Notes under the pieces: model-generated
Database searches by the model: none
What the model was told of the DNA's origin: nothing
Seen by the model: the letters and a program-made list of their open reading frames with translations, nothing else
Shown here: piece after piece, positions 1-7,821 of the stretch
Layout of the letters: each line of letters opens with the position of its first letter
How positions within the stretch are numbered: the first letter of the stretch is position 1
NCBI GenBank assembly: GCA_026386995.1
Contig: JAPLMO010000310.1
Location: forward strand, 1 to 13,008
Length of the DNA stretch: 13,008 nt
Origin: Planctomycetota bacterium
GTDB taxonomy: Bacteria > Planctomycetota > Phycisphaerae > FEN-1346
Reading direction: 5' to 3'
Translations under genes and position numbers: made by a program

Positions 1-841
1 CAGCGTGTGCCAGGACGAGGTTCGTGGCCTCGATGGCGCCCTCGACGGACCAGCCCCCGTGCTCGAAGGCCAGGCCCATGCGGCCGCTGGATCGCCCGAC
101 GACGGTCTGCGCGGCCGCGTCGGTCGTCACAGCGCCCGCCAGGTCGGGCCACGATGCGTCGCTCCACTCGACCTTGACGTTGCCGGCCAGGCGATCGCGC
201 TTCGAGAAATCCAACGAATTCAGGCTGGCCGTCACGAGCAGGTGACCGGGCTTGGCACCCGGCAGGTCGGCCGCCAGGCTGACGTAGCCTCTGCCCGAAC
301 TGGCGAGTTTGCCGACGCTCGCATGAACGTTCGAGAGCGTGACGCTACGGCCGAGGGCCTGGTTCTCGATGTGGAACGTGCCGCGCACCACCTGGACGGA
401 CTTGGCGTCGGTCGGCGGCAGGTCGTCGGTGTTGAGGCGGCCGTCGGGCGCGACGACCACCCAGACTTCAAGGCCTTCGGCGCGGACGACCTCCAGAGGA
501 ACGTCGCCGCCCCAGTTCCGCAGGAGTTCCAGGGGGCTCATGCTAACGGCGAGGCGATCAGCCTTGGCCAGGAGGGCGTCGGGCGTCTTGGCGCTGCGGG
601 CGACGCGAAGTCCGTCCAGGTGCAGCCCGTCGATCCAACTGAAACGGGCGGACTCGATCGTGACGGGCAGGCCCAGGCGCGCGGCCAGGGTCGATTCCAC
701 CTGCCGCCGGACGGCCGATTCCGGCAAGAGCGTCGGCGCAAAGACCAGGCCCGCGACCGCCAGCAGGGCCAGTCCCGCCGCCAGCCAGAGGAGCCGCTTC
801 CAGAGCCGCCGCTTGGGTTTCTTGGGTTCGCTTTCGCTCAC
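1..841 (-). CDS. AsmA-like membrane-anchored protein (5' part, continues past left edge)
   Basis: About 280 N-terminal residues are visible; the stop lies outside the window. Reading from GTG at 841, the protein has a Lys/Arg-rich cytoplasmic head (MSESEPKKPKRRLWKR), one hydrophobic segment at about residues 17-38, and then an AsmA-type start in which a helix (VRRQVESTLAARLGLPVTI) leads into SARFSWIDGLHLDGLRV. The rest is beta-rich repeats, as in AsmA/YhdP/TamB-like proteins thought to bridge inner and outer membranes and move lipids. Third codon positions are almost all G or C, unlike the other frames here. GTG is chosen because no ATG occurs in frame before the anchor; a TTG at 845 is in another frame. 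No Shine-Dalgarno sits at the usual distance, and a -10-like box lies 7 nt upstream, so translation may be leaderless. Family membership is fairly sure; the exact subfamily and substrate are not known. Confidence 0.8.
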   Translation of the reverse strand, partial: MSESEPKKPKRRLWKRLLWLAAGLALLAVAGLVFAPTLLPESAVRRQVESTLAARLGLPVTIESARFSWIDGLHLDGLRVARSAKTPDALLAKADRLAVSMSPLELLRNWGGDVPLEVVRAEGLEVWVVVAPDGRLNTDDLPPTDAKSVQVVRGTFHIENQALGRSVTLSNVHASVGKLASSGRGYVSLAADLPGAKPGHLLVTASLNSLDFSKRDRLAGNVKVEWSDASWPDLAGAVTTDAAAQTVVGRSSGRMGLAFEHGGWSVEGAIEATNLVLAHA

Positions 842-848
842 GCAAGCA

Positions 849-877
849 AGAGTAGCGAGTTGCCCTTCAAAAGTAAA
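849..877 (-). promoter_or_regulatory. Candidate leaderless promoter of the AsmA-like gene
   Basis: On the minus strand a TTTACT box (872-877) and a TACTCT box (849-854) are 17 nt apart. The -10-like box ends 7 nt before the GTG start, which would place transcription initiation at or next to the start codon. The -35 match is partial (4 of 6). Confidence 0.35.
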
Positions 878-901
878 GTAAAGGGGCGAAGGCCGTTCGA
901 G

Positions 902-921
902 CCCCGACCGTAAGGTCGGGG
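902..921. repeat. Perfect hairpin (8-bp stem, GTAA loop) upstream of the AsmA-like gene
   Basis: CCCCGACC (902-909) pairs with GGTCGGGG (914-921) around a GTAA loop. There is no T-run on either side. It is one of three strong hairpins in the 202-bp gap between two minus-strand genes. It may be a processing or REP-like element. Confidence 0.5.
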
Positions 922-948
922 GCACGTGCGACGCGCCGTTGGGTTAGC

Positions 949-966
949 CGCCCATCTTGATGGGCG
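949..966. repeat. Perfect inverted repeat (8-bp arms, 2-nt gap)
   Basis: CGCCCATC (949-956) and GATGGGCG (959-966) are exact complements separated by TT. A further weaker stem, GCGCG (964-968) with CGCGC (976-980), overlaps its right arm. This could be a REP-like unit or an operator; the short gap suits a protein-binding dyad better than an RNA loop. Confidence 0.5.
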
Positions 967-1002
967 CGTGTTTCTCGCGCGGCGAATCTTGCCCGGTCGG
1001 CG

Positions 1003-1026
1003 AAAACCCCGAGATTACGCTCGGGG
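1003..1026 (-). terminator. Rho-independent terminator after the phosphodiesterase gene
   Basis: On the minus strand CCCCGAG and CTCGGGG (1020-1026 and 1007-1013) form a 7-bp GC-rich stem with a 6-nt loop, followed directly by TTTT (1003-1006). It starts about 20 nt after the TGA at 1045-1047, the expected place for a terminator of that minus-strand gene. Confidence 0.6.
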
Positions 1027-1044
1027 CTCGAAGGACGCAGCCCT

Positions 1045-2462
1045 TCAAACCAGCAAGTGCGCCACCTCGGTGGCCTGTACTGCCGTGCGGCCGGCGAGTT
1101 CTTTCGGCGGCGCGGAGTCGAGGAAGACGCCCCAGCCGGGCGCCGTGTCGGCCGTCGCCAGGCCTTCCCTGAGCACCAGGCCGTGCGAGCCGCGGATATT
1201 CTCGGCCGTCAGCGGGATCGCCCGGCGCGGCATGTCGATCAGGAGTTCCGCCGGATCGAAGCCGGGCTTGGCGTGGATGTCCACGGTGCGGGCAAACGGC
1301 GGGGCCTTCGCATCGTCCAGCCACCAGTAGTAGACGAAGTGGGCGTCGGGCGCGGCCAGGGCCACCAGTTCGCCGCTACGCACGTGGTCAAGGTTGGCGG
1401 CGGCCTTGCCGTTGTCGGCGAGCACGGCGGCGACGCCGTCCGTCTTCTCCAGCAGCGCCTTTGCCTTGTGCACGTCGGCCTCCATGTCGGGCGACTGCGG
1501 GAAGTAGATGTGCGCGATCTGGTTATCGACCATCGCGAAGGCCCGCGAGTCGCCGGGGTAGAGGTACTCGCCGCCCGCGACCTCGCGGACGCAGAGCATG
1601 CCGGCCTCCCTGAGCACGCGGTTCAGGGCCACCTGCCGCCGCACGGGCAGGAACGAGTATTCCGAGAGGACGATGACGCGTGCGCCGTCCGCCTCGGCCG
1701 CCGCGATGAGGGCCGACAGGAGCGGCTCAAGTTCACGGGCGGCCGAGCGGTGGGCGTCGCTCTCCGGGCCGGCGCGGTGCCCGCTGTAATCGAGGTGCGG
1801 CAGGTACGTCAGCATCAGGTCGGGCTTCTCGTCGCGCCAGACGGCGATGGAGGCGTCGGCGATCCAGCGGCTTGAGCCGATGCCCGCCATCGGGCCCCAG
1901 TAATGCATGAGGTTCAGCGGCCCGCGCGGCTGCCCCGGCGCAAGCGCCGAGTCGCCCGCCACGAGGCGCGCGTACAGGTCGCCGGGCTTCGAGTAGCAGT
2001 CCTGAATCAACTGGTCGCCCGGCCCGTGGATGGGCTTGGGCGACAGGACCACGTCGGCCGTGCCATAAAGGCTCTGTTGCCAGAAAAGCATGGCGACTTT
2101 TAATTGCGGATTGCGGATTGCGGATTGTGTGCCTGAGGCAGTTTCTTCTTTTTAATCCGCAATTCGCAATCCGCAATCCGCAATGGGATGTCCCACACCC
2201 GCGGCGCATTTACCAGGTGTGCCGACTGTTCCCAGAACCGCACCTCGCACGTGTCGTGGAAGTACAGGCCGTTGGCGATGATGCCGTGGTGCGACGGCCG
2301 CGCGCCCGTGGTCAACGTCGCCTGCATCGTGCACGTGACGGCCGGCAGCACGGGCTCAAGGCCCAGGCGCACGCCGGTCTTGCCGAGCGCGGCAAGCGAG
2401 GGAATCTCATCGACCAGGGCGGTACTCAAACCGGCGACGTTAACGACCATAGTGCGCGGCAT
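1045..2462 (-). pseudogene. Alkaline phosphatase/nucleotide pyrophosphatase-family gene disrupted by an 83-bp repeat element
   Basis: Two minus-strand pieces make one protein. The first (ATG at 2462, Shine-Dalgarno GAAAGGAG at 2468-2475) gives MPRTMVVNVAGLSTALV and the nucleophile region PAVTCTMQATLTTGARPSHHG, then runs at PRVWDIP into translated heptamer repeats and a stop at 2100-2102. The second resumes as KVAMLFWQQSLYGTADVV and continues to the end of the domain, with LPHLDYSGHRAGPES, VIVLSEYSFLPV, LNRVLREAGML and FVYYWWLDD, all typical of type I phosphodiesterase/nucleotide pyrophosphatase proteins (PF01663-like). The pieces are in different frames. Removing 2102-2184 joins WDIP directly to KVAMLFW in frame. 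The downstream piece keeps an internal ATG (2091), but alone it would lack the nucleophile region, so the gene is probably inactive unless the insertion is strain-specific or an assembly artefact. The substrate is unknown. Confidence 0.8.
2102..2184. repeat. 83-bp inverted-repeat element built of ATTGCGG heptamers, inside the phosphodiesterase gene
   Basis: The left arm (2102-2127) is three and a half tandem ATTGCGG units. The right arm (2154-2184) is the same heptamer in inverse orientation (AATCCGC) with one variant unit (AATTCGC). The 26-nt centre holds a small palindrome, TGCCTgAGGCA (2129-2139 or so), and a T-rich stretch. Transcribed on either strand it would fold into a long hairpin. 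A third array occurs at 7728-7760. No transposase is present and no clear target-site duplication can be seen. In translation it gives peptides such as NPQSAIRN. It looks like a MITE-like or palindromic interspersed repeat. Confidence 0.75.
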
Positions 2463-2491
2463 GGCGGCTCCTTTCGTTGGCTGAAAAACCT

Positions 2492-2519
2492 ATCCTACCA
2501 AATGTCGCGGCAGGAACAA
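2492..2519 (-). promoter_or_regulatory. Possible promoter of the disrupted phosphodiesterase gene
   Basis: On the minus strand TTGTTC (2514-2519) and TAGGAT (2492-2497) are 16 nt apart, about 30 nt before the start codon and its Shine-Dalgarno. The -35 match is only 3 of 6, so this is a weak call supported mainly by position. Confidence 0.3.
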
Positions 2520-2523
2520 GGAA

Positions 2524-2537
2524 TCACGCGAGCGTGA
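2524..2537. promoter_or_regulatory. Perfect dyad TCACGC-GA-GCGTGA between divergent promoters
   Basis: Six-base arms are exact inverted complements with a 2-bp centre. It lies between the -35 boxes proposed for the minus-strand phosphodiesterase gene and the plus-strand restriction-modification gene, where an operator controlling one or both would sit. No regulator gene is adjacent in this window. Confidence 0.4.
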
Positions 2538-2546
2538 CCGCCGCGC

Positions 2547-2578
2547 GACTGGCCGTGCGACTCGCGCTTGACTGGCCG
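2547..2578 (+). repeat. 9-bp direct repeat GACTGGCCG, 23 bp apart, over the restriction gene's -35 box
   Basis: GACTGGCCG occurs at 2547-2555 and again at 2570-2578. The spacing of about two helical turns would place both copies on one DNA face, and the second copy overlaps the TTGACT box. This is compatible with an operator, but two copies of nine bases in GC-rich DNA may be chance. Confidence 0.35.
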
Positions 2579-2595
2579 GCGCGTTCGGTTACGAT
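2568..2595 (+). promoter_or_regulatory. Sigma70-type promoter of the Type IIG restriction-modification gene
   Basis: TTGACT (2568-2573) and TACGAT (2590-2595) are separated by 16 nt. Initiation near 2602 would leave a leader of about 30 nt carrying the AAGGGA Shine-Dalgarno at 2621-2626 before the ATG at 2633. This supports that ATG over the upstream TTG at 2477. Confidence 0.55.
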
Positions 2596-2632
2596 GCTCC
2601 CACGGGTCCAGCACAGCAGCAAGGGAACTGGA

Positions 2633-5600
2633 ATGGCGCAGACGGACACAATAGTGCGGCTCGCCGAGTCGATGGTGCAGCAGACGCGCAAAGTCCTGCA
2701 GAGCGCGCGCTCGGAAGAAGACCTGCGCATCGGGTTCGAGAAACTCCTGGAACCCGCCCTGTCAAGCATCGGCGTTGAGACACATCCCCGGTACGAGCGC
2801 ATGGGAAGCGAGGCGCGGACGGTCTATCGCGGCCGCCCCGATGCCGTTCACGGCCAGGTGATTGTGGAGTACGAACCGCCAGGGGCTTTCGACTCGACGA
2901 GAAATGTACATCACGCCTACGAGCAGTTGATCGGCTATATGACGGCACAGAGCGAGAGTGCCGACGTTGCCAGGACCGCAGGCATCGGTTTTGACGGCCA
3001 CGCGATATTTTTCGTCCGGTATCAAGGGAGGCCCGGGGCGCGTCTCTGCAAGGAATCGTTTGTTCGCCAAGGGCCGTATCCGTTTAATGCTGACACGGCG
3101 CGCACGCTTCTGACGTGCATGAGGGCCCTGGCCCGGCTTCCCCTGAACGCCGAGAACCTTGCCGCGAGGTTCGGCCCGCGGAGCGAGATCGCGCCGTTGT
3201 CGGTCTCGGCGTTTGCCGACGCGCTGGCCAATTGGGGAGGCGAGCGAGCGCAGGTCTTCTTCCGCGAGTGGCAGCGTCTCTTCGGCATCGTGTATGGCGA
3301 GAAGTTCGGGTCCCGTCCCGATGGAGAAGCCCAGGCATTGGCCTCGCTGTATAAGGTCTGGCCGGTGCCGGGCTTTCAGCCCCTGTTGTTCTCGGTCCAC
3401 ACGTACTTTGCGTTGCTGATGAAGTTGATTGCGGCGGAGTTGCTGCTCCTGCGGGAAACCGCTTTCGGTTCGTCCTTTTCCGGGCAACTCACGCACGGCT
3501 CCTCCGAGGAACTCAAGGCGCGCCTCCTGGACATGGAAGACGGGGGCATCTACTCCAAGCAGGGCATCACCAATTTTCTGGAAGGCGATTTCTTCCGGTG
3601 GTACGTCGAATGCCTGCCGCCCCGCGTAGAGGAAGCCGTTCGCGAAATCGCCCGCGCGCTCTCGAGTTTCGAACCGGCCACGAGCACGATCTCGCCCGAA
3701 TCGGCGCGAGACCTCTTGAAAAAATTGTACCAGTATCTGGTTCCCCAGGAAGTGCGCCACAACCTGGGCGAGTACTACACGCCCGACTGGCTGGCCGATC
3801 TGGTTCTGAACGAGGTGGGTTACGAGGGGGATGCTCGCGTCCGGTTGCTCGACCCCGCATGCGGCTCTGGAACCTTCCTGGTTCTGGCCATCCAGCGGGC
3901 GAAGGCTTATGCCTTGGAGCATAAGGAATCCCCCCTGGAGACCACCAAGAGGATCGCCGCCAACATCTGGGGTTTCGACCTGAACCCGCTGGCAGTGATC
4001 GCCGCCCGAACCAACTACCTTTTTGCGCTCGGCGACTGGGTCCACGAAGTGTCGTCCCTGGAAATCCCCATCTACCTGGCCGACTCCGTCTTGTGGCCGC
4101 AGCGCGGCGGGCAGGGGCAACTGAATTTCGAGGGCGGCGACCACGCCGTCGTCACGACGAGCGTCGGTGAGTTCCACGTTCCCGCCATCTGGATCGCCAA
4201 TCCCCTTCTGATGAACCGGGCCGTGCCCGTGGTGGAGCAACTCGTCCGGCAGAACTATTCCGTGACCGAGATTATGAAACGCCTCCAGCGCGAAGGCGCT
4301 GTCTTTCCCCCACACGAGGGTATCGTCGAGAAGTTCTGCGCTCGCATCGTTGAACTCGCCGGCCAGGGACGCAATGGCATCTGGGCACGGTTCCTCAAGA
4401 ATGCGTTTGCACCCCTGGGCGCAGGCCGCTTTGACCTGGTTGTGGGCAACCCGCCCTGGATCCGCTGGGGCTACCTTTCTCAGGCATACCGCGATGCGAC
4501 GCTCTTTATGTGGAAGCAGTACGGCCTGTTCTCCCTCAAGGGGTCTGCTGCGCGCCTGGGCGCGGGCGAGAAAGACTTCTCCATGCTCTTCACCTATGCC
4601 GCCGCCGACTACTACCTTGGGCCGCGCGGCAAACTGGGTTTCCTGATTACGCAGGAGGTCTTCAAGTCCAAGGGGGCGGGCGAAGGCTTCCGCAACTTCA
4701 GGCTCGACGAGAAGAAGCCCCTCCGGGTCCTCAAGGCCGACGACCTCACGGCCGTCGAGCCGTTTGAGAAGGCCGCCAACAAGACCGCCCTCATCGTCCT
4801 GAGGCGCGGCGAGGAAACCAAGTACCCGGTCCCATACACCGTCTGGAAAAGGAAGAAGGGTGTTGGCAAGATTCCGACCGATGCTTCGCTTCAGGAGGCC
4901 CTGCCGCTTCTTACCAAGACGCGCCTCCAGGCCACCCCCATCGGCAAACGCACAGGCGCATGGCAGACGTTCGCCAAAGGCCAGAAAGAACTCCACGCTG
5001 TTGAGGGGCACAACTACTACCCAGCCAGATTGGGGGCGAGGGTTGAGCCTTACGGAGTGTTCTGGCTCACAATAAGACAGGTTATGTCCAACGGCGATCT
5101 CCTGGTTGCCAATCGGGCCAACGCGGGTAAACGCAAGATAAAACAAGTGCAAGAGCGGGTCGAACCCGACCTCGTTTTCCCGGCGGTGCGCGGCGCTGAC
5201 ATCCACCGCTGGTGGGCGCCGGCGGGTATCTATGTTCTTATGGCGCAAGACGCACAAAAGAAGGCCCCTTACACCGAGGCCGAGATGAAGAGCCGCTGGC
5301 CCCGCACCTACGGCTACCTCACGCGGTTCAAGGATGTGCTTCTGTCGCGCGGCTCAAAGACGGTGCGCCAGTTCGCTGAGCGCACCGAGTTCTACGCCAT
5401 GTTCGGCATCGGGCCGTACACCGTCGCGCCCTACAAGGTGGTCTGGAAACGCATGGCGAGCGATTTGGTGGCCGCAGTCATATCACAGTATAAGACGCCG
5501 CTCGGATACAAGAAGGTCATTCCAACGGACACGACCTCGCTATTCTCCACCGACAGAGAGGACGTAGCGCACTACCTTTGCGCCACCATCAACTCCACGC

Positions 5601-5851
5601 CGGTGCGCGAGTTCATTCGCTCTTTCTCCTCGGCCGGGCGCGGCTTCGGGGCGCCATCCGTGATGTCCCACGTGGGCATTCCCGAGTTCGACCCCAAGAA
5701 GCAGCTGCACAAGGACCTGGCGGAGTGCTCCAAGAGGCTTCATCAACTGGCCCAGCAGGAGAATCAAGAGGAAATGGCCTCGCTTGAAGCACGCGTTGAC
5801 CAGTTGGCCCGCAGCCTGTTCGGCCTGTCGAAAGAGAAGGCCAAGGATTGA
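2633..5851 (+). CDS. Type IIG restriction endonuclease-methyltransferase (Eco57I-like)
   Basis: A 1072-residue single-chain enzyme that should both methylate adenine (N6, AdoMet-dependent) and cut DNA near an unknown site. Order of parts: an N-terminal PD-(D/E)XK-like nuclease segment with P69-D70 and E79-Y80-E81 (RPD...VEYEPP); a helical linker with GEYYTP at about 379-384; the methyltransferase with motif I D407PACGSG and motif IV N606PPW; and a C-terminal target-recognition region of about 400 residues. Length fits fused IIG enzymes (about 1000-1100). The nuclease motif has Glu where Lys is usual, so cleavage activity is less certain than methylation. The ATG at 2633 is chosen over the TTG 156 nt upstream because the promoter and Shine-Dalgarno lie between them. 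Codon use is somewhat less GC-biased than neighbours, consistent with acquisition by transfer. A macrodomain gene follows after 8 bp. Confidence 0.88.
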   Translation: MAQTDTIVRLAESMVQQTRKVLQSARSEEDLRIGFEKLLEPALSSIGVETHPRYERMGSEARTVYRGRPDAVHGQVIVEYEPPGAFDSTRNVHHAYEQLIGYMTAQSESADVARTAGIGFDGHAIFFVRYQGRPGARLCKESFVRQGPYPFNADTARTLLTCMRALARLPLNAENLAARFGPRSEIAPLSVSAFADALANWGGERAQVFFREWQRLFGIVYGEKFGSRPDGEAQALASLYKVWPVPGFQPLLFSVHTYFALLMKLIAAELLLLRETAFGSSFSGQLTHGSSEELKARLLDMEDGGIYSKQGITNFLEGDFFRWYVECLPPRVEEAVREIARALSSFEPATSTISPESARDLLKKLYQYLVPQEVRHNLGEYYTPDWLADLVLNEVGYEGDARVRLLDPACGSGTFLVLAIQRAKAYALEHKESPLETTKRIAANIWGFDLNPLAVIAARTNYLFALGDWVHEVSSLEIPIYLADSVLWPQRGGQGQLNFEGGDHAVVTTSVGEFHVPAIWIANPLLMNRAVPVVEQLVRQNYSVTEIMKRLQREGAVFPPHEGIVEKFCARIVELAGQGRNGIWARFLKNAFAPLGAGRFDLVVGNPPWIRWGYLSQAYRDATLFMWKQYGLFSLKGSAARLGAGEKDFSMLFTYAAADYYLGPRGKLGFLITQEVFKSKGAGEGFRNFRLDEKKPLRVLKADDLTAVEPFEKAANKTALIVLRRGEETKYPVPYTVWKRKKGVGKIPTDASLQEALPLLTKTRLQATPIGKRTGAWQTFAKGQKELHAVEGHNYYPARLGARVEPYGVFWLTIRQVMSNGDLLVANRANAGKRKIKQVQERVEPDLVFPAVRGADIHRWWAPAGIYVLMAQDAQKKAPYTEAEMKSRWPRTYGYLTRFKDVLLSRGSKTVRQFAERTEFYAMFGIGPYTVAPYKVVWKRMASDLVAAVISQYKTPLGYKKVIPTDTTSLFSTDREDVAHYLCATINSTPVREFIRSFSSAGRGFGAPSVMSHVGIPEFDPKKQLHKDLAECSKRLHQLAQQENQEEMASLEARVDQLARSLFGLSKEKAKD

Positions 5852-5859
5852 GGCGGCGT

Positions 5860-6378
5860 ATGAGCATCAAATCCAAAATCCGCATCGTGCAGGGCGACCT
5901 GACCGAGCAGGACGCCGACGCCATCGTCAACGCCGCCAACAATAATCTGCAACTGGGCGGCGGGGTGGCAGGGGCGATCCGACGCAAGGGGGGGCCGGCG
6001 ATCCAGCAGGAATGCGACCGCATCGGCCCCATTCCCCTCGGCGAGGCCGCCATCACGACGGGCGGCAACCTCAAGGCCCGCTACGTCATCCACGCCGCCA
6101 GCATGGCCCTCGGTGAAATGACGAGCGAGAAGAACCTGCGCCTCGCAACACGTAACTCCCTCCTGCGCGCTCGGGAGAAGGGCCTGAAATCTATCGCCTT
6201 TCCGGCCATCGGGACGGGCATCGCGGGCTTCCCGATGCGGAGGTGCGCCGAAGTGATGCTCGAGGAGGTCGCCGCGCACCTTAAGGGCCCGACAACCCTG
6301 GAAGACGTGCGGCTGGTCCTCTACGACCGGCCCGCCTACGAAACGTTCCTGAAAGTCCACGAGGTCATGCCCAAGTGA
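5860..6378 (+). CDS. Macrodomain protein (ADP-ribose / O-acetyl-ADP-ribose hydrolase type)
   Basis: A 172-residue protein that is a single macrodomain. Visible motifs: [19 protein letters not shown] (about 10-28; D13, N24 and N27 line the ADP-ribose site), LGGGVAGAI (32-40; glycine-rich phosphate loop), YVIHAAS, and [15 protein letters not shown] (second phosphate loop). The family binds ADP-ribose, and many members remove it or its acetyl ester from proteins or nucleic acids; the [16 protein letters not shown] form resembles the Af1521/YmdB groups. The start is ATG 5860, 8 bp after the restriction gene's TGA, rather than a TTG overlapping that stop. The next gene's GTG overlaps this stop by 4 bp (GTGA), so the three are probably co-transcribed. 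Whether it serves defence or general ADP-ribose metabolism cannot be told from sequence. Confidence 0.88.
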   Translation: MSIKSKIRIVQGDLTEQDADAIVNAANNNLQLGGGVAGAIRRKGGPAIQQECDRIGPIPLGEAAITTGGNLKARYVIHAASMALGEMTSEKNLRLATRNSLLRAREKGLKSIAFPAIGTGIAGFPMRRCAEVMLEEVAAHLKGPTTLEDVRLVLYDRPAYETFLKVHEVMPK

Positions 6379-7118
6379 ACCCCGAACTCAGCGTTTCCGT
6401 TCTGTTTGAGCCCGTCGCGCGGGCCGCCCTGGACCTGAAGGAGGCCAGCGCCGTGGTCATCGACGCCGTCCGCGCGTCGACGACCATCGTTGCCGCCGCG
6501 GCGGCCGGCTGCCGCGAGGTCATCCCCTGCCGCACGCCCGAGGAAGTGCGCGCCGAGGCGGCCCGCCGCCCCGCAGGCACGGTCGTCACGGCCGGCGAGC
6601 GGCTGGGCGTCCGCATCGAGGGCCTCGACTACAATAACAGCCCGTCCGTCATGACGGCCGAGAACGTCGGCGGGCGGACGCTCCTCTTGACCACGACCAA
6701 CGGCACGCAGGCCATCCTGGACGCAATGGCCGCCGAGACGGTCCTCATCGCCGCTATGCCGAACCGCCGGGCGGTCGCGCGGCGGCTGGCGGCGCTCGGG
6801 CGGCGGGTCGTATTCGTCTCGGCCGGCACCGTCGGCACGGTCTCCTGCGAAGACACCCTCGTCGCCGGGGCCGTCATCGCCACCTTGCTGGAAGAGCCCG
6901 GCGGCCGCTCCTGGCACCTCGAAGACTCGGCCCTCGTGGCCTTGGCGGCGTGGCAGGGGGCCGAGCGGCGCCTGGGCGAACTTTTCCATCAGACGTGGGG
7001 CGGGGCGTACATCGCCCGCCTCGGCCTTGAGGCCGACCTGGCCGTCTGCACGCAGGTCGACACGATTGACGTGGTTCCGGTGGCCCGCGGCAACCCGCCG
7101 GTTGTCACGGCTGGCTGA
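6375..7118 (+). CDS. comB: 2-phosphosulfolactate phosphatase family protein (ComB)
   Basis: A 247-residue protein, close to the usual ComB length. Family motifs are in order: [15 protein letters not shown] (27-41; D30, R33), [17 protein letters not shown] (about 73-89), LLLTTTNGT (about 103-111), [18 protein letters not shown] (about 146-163). ComB removes phosphate from (R)-2-phospho-3-sulfolactate, giving sulfolactate; it was defined in coenzyme M synthesis of methanogens, and many bacteria carry homologues with less certain roles. The GTG start at 6375 overlaps the macrodomain gene's TGA (GTGA), indicating translational coupling. No other coenzyme M or sulfolactate genes are in the window, so the physiological substrate is inferred from family only. 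Confidence 0.85.
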   Translation: MNPELSVSVLFEPVARAALDLKEASAVVIDAVRASTTIVAAAAAGCREVIPCRTPEEVRAEAARRPAGTVVTAGERLGVRIEGLDYNNSPSVMTAENVGGRTLLLTTTNGTQAILDAMAAETVLIAAMPNRRAVARRLAALGRRVVFVSAGTVGTVSCEDTLVAGAVIATLLEEPGGRSWHLEDSALVALAAWQGAERRLGELFHQTWGGAYIARLGLEADLAVCTQVDTIDVVPVARGNPPVVTAG

Positions 7119-7153
7119 CGGCCGGGCTGAAGGCTCGCGTACGTGGGTTTTAC

Positions 7154-7182
7154 TTGGCAGGTTCGCGCGGCCTGCGTATCAT
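7154..7182 (+). promoter_or_regulatory. Promoter for a leaderless DUF4416 transcript
   Basis: TTGGCA (7154-7159) and TATCAT (7177-7182) have the ideal 17-nt spacer. The -10 box ends 7 nt before the ATG at 7190, so transcription would start at the A of the start codon or one base before it. No Shine-Dalgarno precedes the ATG, in agreement. Confidence 0.55.
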
Positions 7183-7189
7183 TTCCGGC

Positions 7190-7729
7190 ATGGGCCAGAT
7201 CCGCCAGGTTGAACCCGTCAAACTCTTCGTCGGCATGCTCTCGGCCTATCCAGCGGCGTTCACCGACGCCGAGGCGGCCCTCACGGAGGCGCTCGGGCCG
7301 GTCGACTTCAGGAGCGACCTCTTCGCCCACGAGTTCACCGAGTATTACCGCGACGAGATGGGCCACCCGCTGGTGCGGCTGTTCGTGTCTTTCGAGCGCC
7401 TGATCGCCCCGGACCAGTTGCCGGCCGTCAAGCGCCTCGCCAACGAGATCGAGAACCGCATGGCGGCCGAAGGGCAGTGGCCCGTCGTGCGCCCCATGAA
7501 CCTCGACCCGGGCTACATCGCCCCCTCGAAACTCATCCTGGCGAGCACGAAGGACTTCTCCCATCGCATCCACCTGCGGGAAGGCATCTACGCCGAGGTC
7601 ACGCTCCGCTACGTGCGCGGCATCTGGAAAGAACTGGAGTGGACCTACCCGGACTACCGGACGTCGGCGTACCACAAGTTTTTCACCCAGGTCCGCGAGC
7701 GGCTGATGGAACAGCGGCGGGAGACATAA
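7190..7729 (+). CDS. DUF4416 family protein
   Basis: A 179-residue protein recognised as DUF4416 by KLFVGMLSAYPAAF near the N-terminus, a SDLFAHEFTEYYRDEMG segment, FVSFERLIAPDQLPAVKRLAN, RPMNLDPGYIAPSKLILAST, and the C-terminal IWKELEWTYPDYRT. It is soluble, with no signal peptide or membrane segment. The family is found in planctomycetes, deltaproteobacteria and related groups; its function is unknown. ATG 7190 is chosen because KLFVGM normally lies near residue 10 and the promoter's -10 box is only 7 nt upstream. The TAA stop (7727-7729) overlaps the first bases of a heptamer array, so the insertion may have formed or replaced the stop. It appears to be a separate transcription unit from comB. 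Confidence 0.85.
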   Translation: MGQIRQVEPVKLFVGMLSAYPAAFTDAEAALTEALGPVDFRSDLFAHEFTEYYRDEMGHPLVRLFVSFERLIAPDQLPAVKRLANEIENRMAAEGQWPVVRPMNLDPGYIAPSKLILASTKDFSHRIHLREGIYAEVTLRYVRGIWKELEWTYPDYRTSAYHKFFTQVRERLMEQRRET

Positions 7730-7760
7730 TTGCGAATTGCGGATTGCGGATTGCGGATTG
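7728..7760 (+). repeat. ATTGCGG heptamer array, single arm, at the DUF4416 stop codon
   Basis: 33 bp of tandem heptamers (one ATTGCGA variant followed by ATTGCGG units). It is the same repeat as the arms at 2102-2127 and 2154-2184, but here only one orientation is present. Both this copy and the left arm at 2102 begin within TAATTGCG. It fills half of the gap before the sugar-phosphate transferase gene. Confidence 0.7.
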
Positions 7761-7821
7761 AAAGGCGGGAGCGGCGTGCGCTGACGCATCACGCGCCGGG
7801 CGGCCGACGCCGGGGTGAAGC

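Noticed and set aside
5..913. A 302-codon plus-strand frame over the AsmA-like gene
   Set aside because: The minus strand carries an AsmA-type anchor and domain with biased codon use; the plus-strand product is low-complexity and unrecognisable.
1057..1875. A 272-codon plus-strand frame over the phosphodiesterase
   Set aside because: Shadow of the minus-strand gene, whose family motifs are clear.
2102..2184. Heptamer arrays as a CRISPR array
   Set aside because: Units are 7 bp with no spacers, in opposite orientations, and no cas genes are present.
2477..2632. A 52-residue N-terminal extension of the restriction enzyme from TTG 2477
   Set aside because: It would lie upstream of the promoter boxes at 2568-2595; the ATG at 2633 has a Shine-Dalgarno and fits the family N-terminus.
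2762..5257. An 831-codon open frame on the minus strand across the restriction gene
   Set aside because: It is antisense to a gene with clear methyltransferase motifs; no domains are recognisable, and its openness follows from GC-rich third positions of the sense gene.
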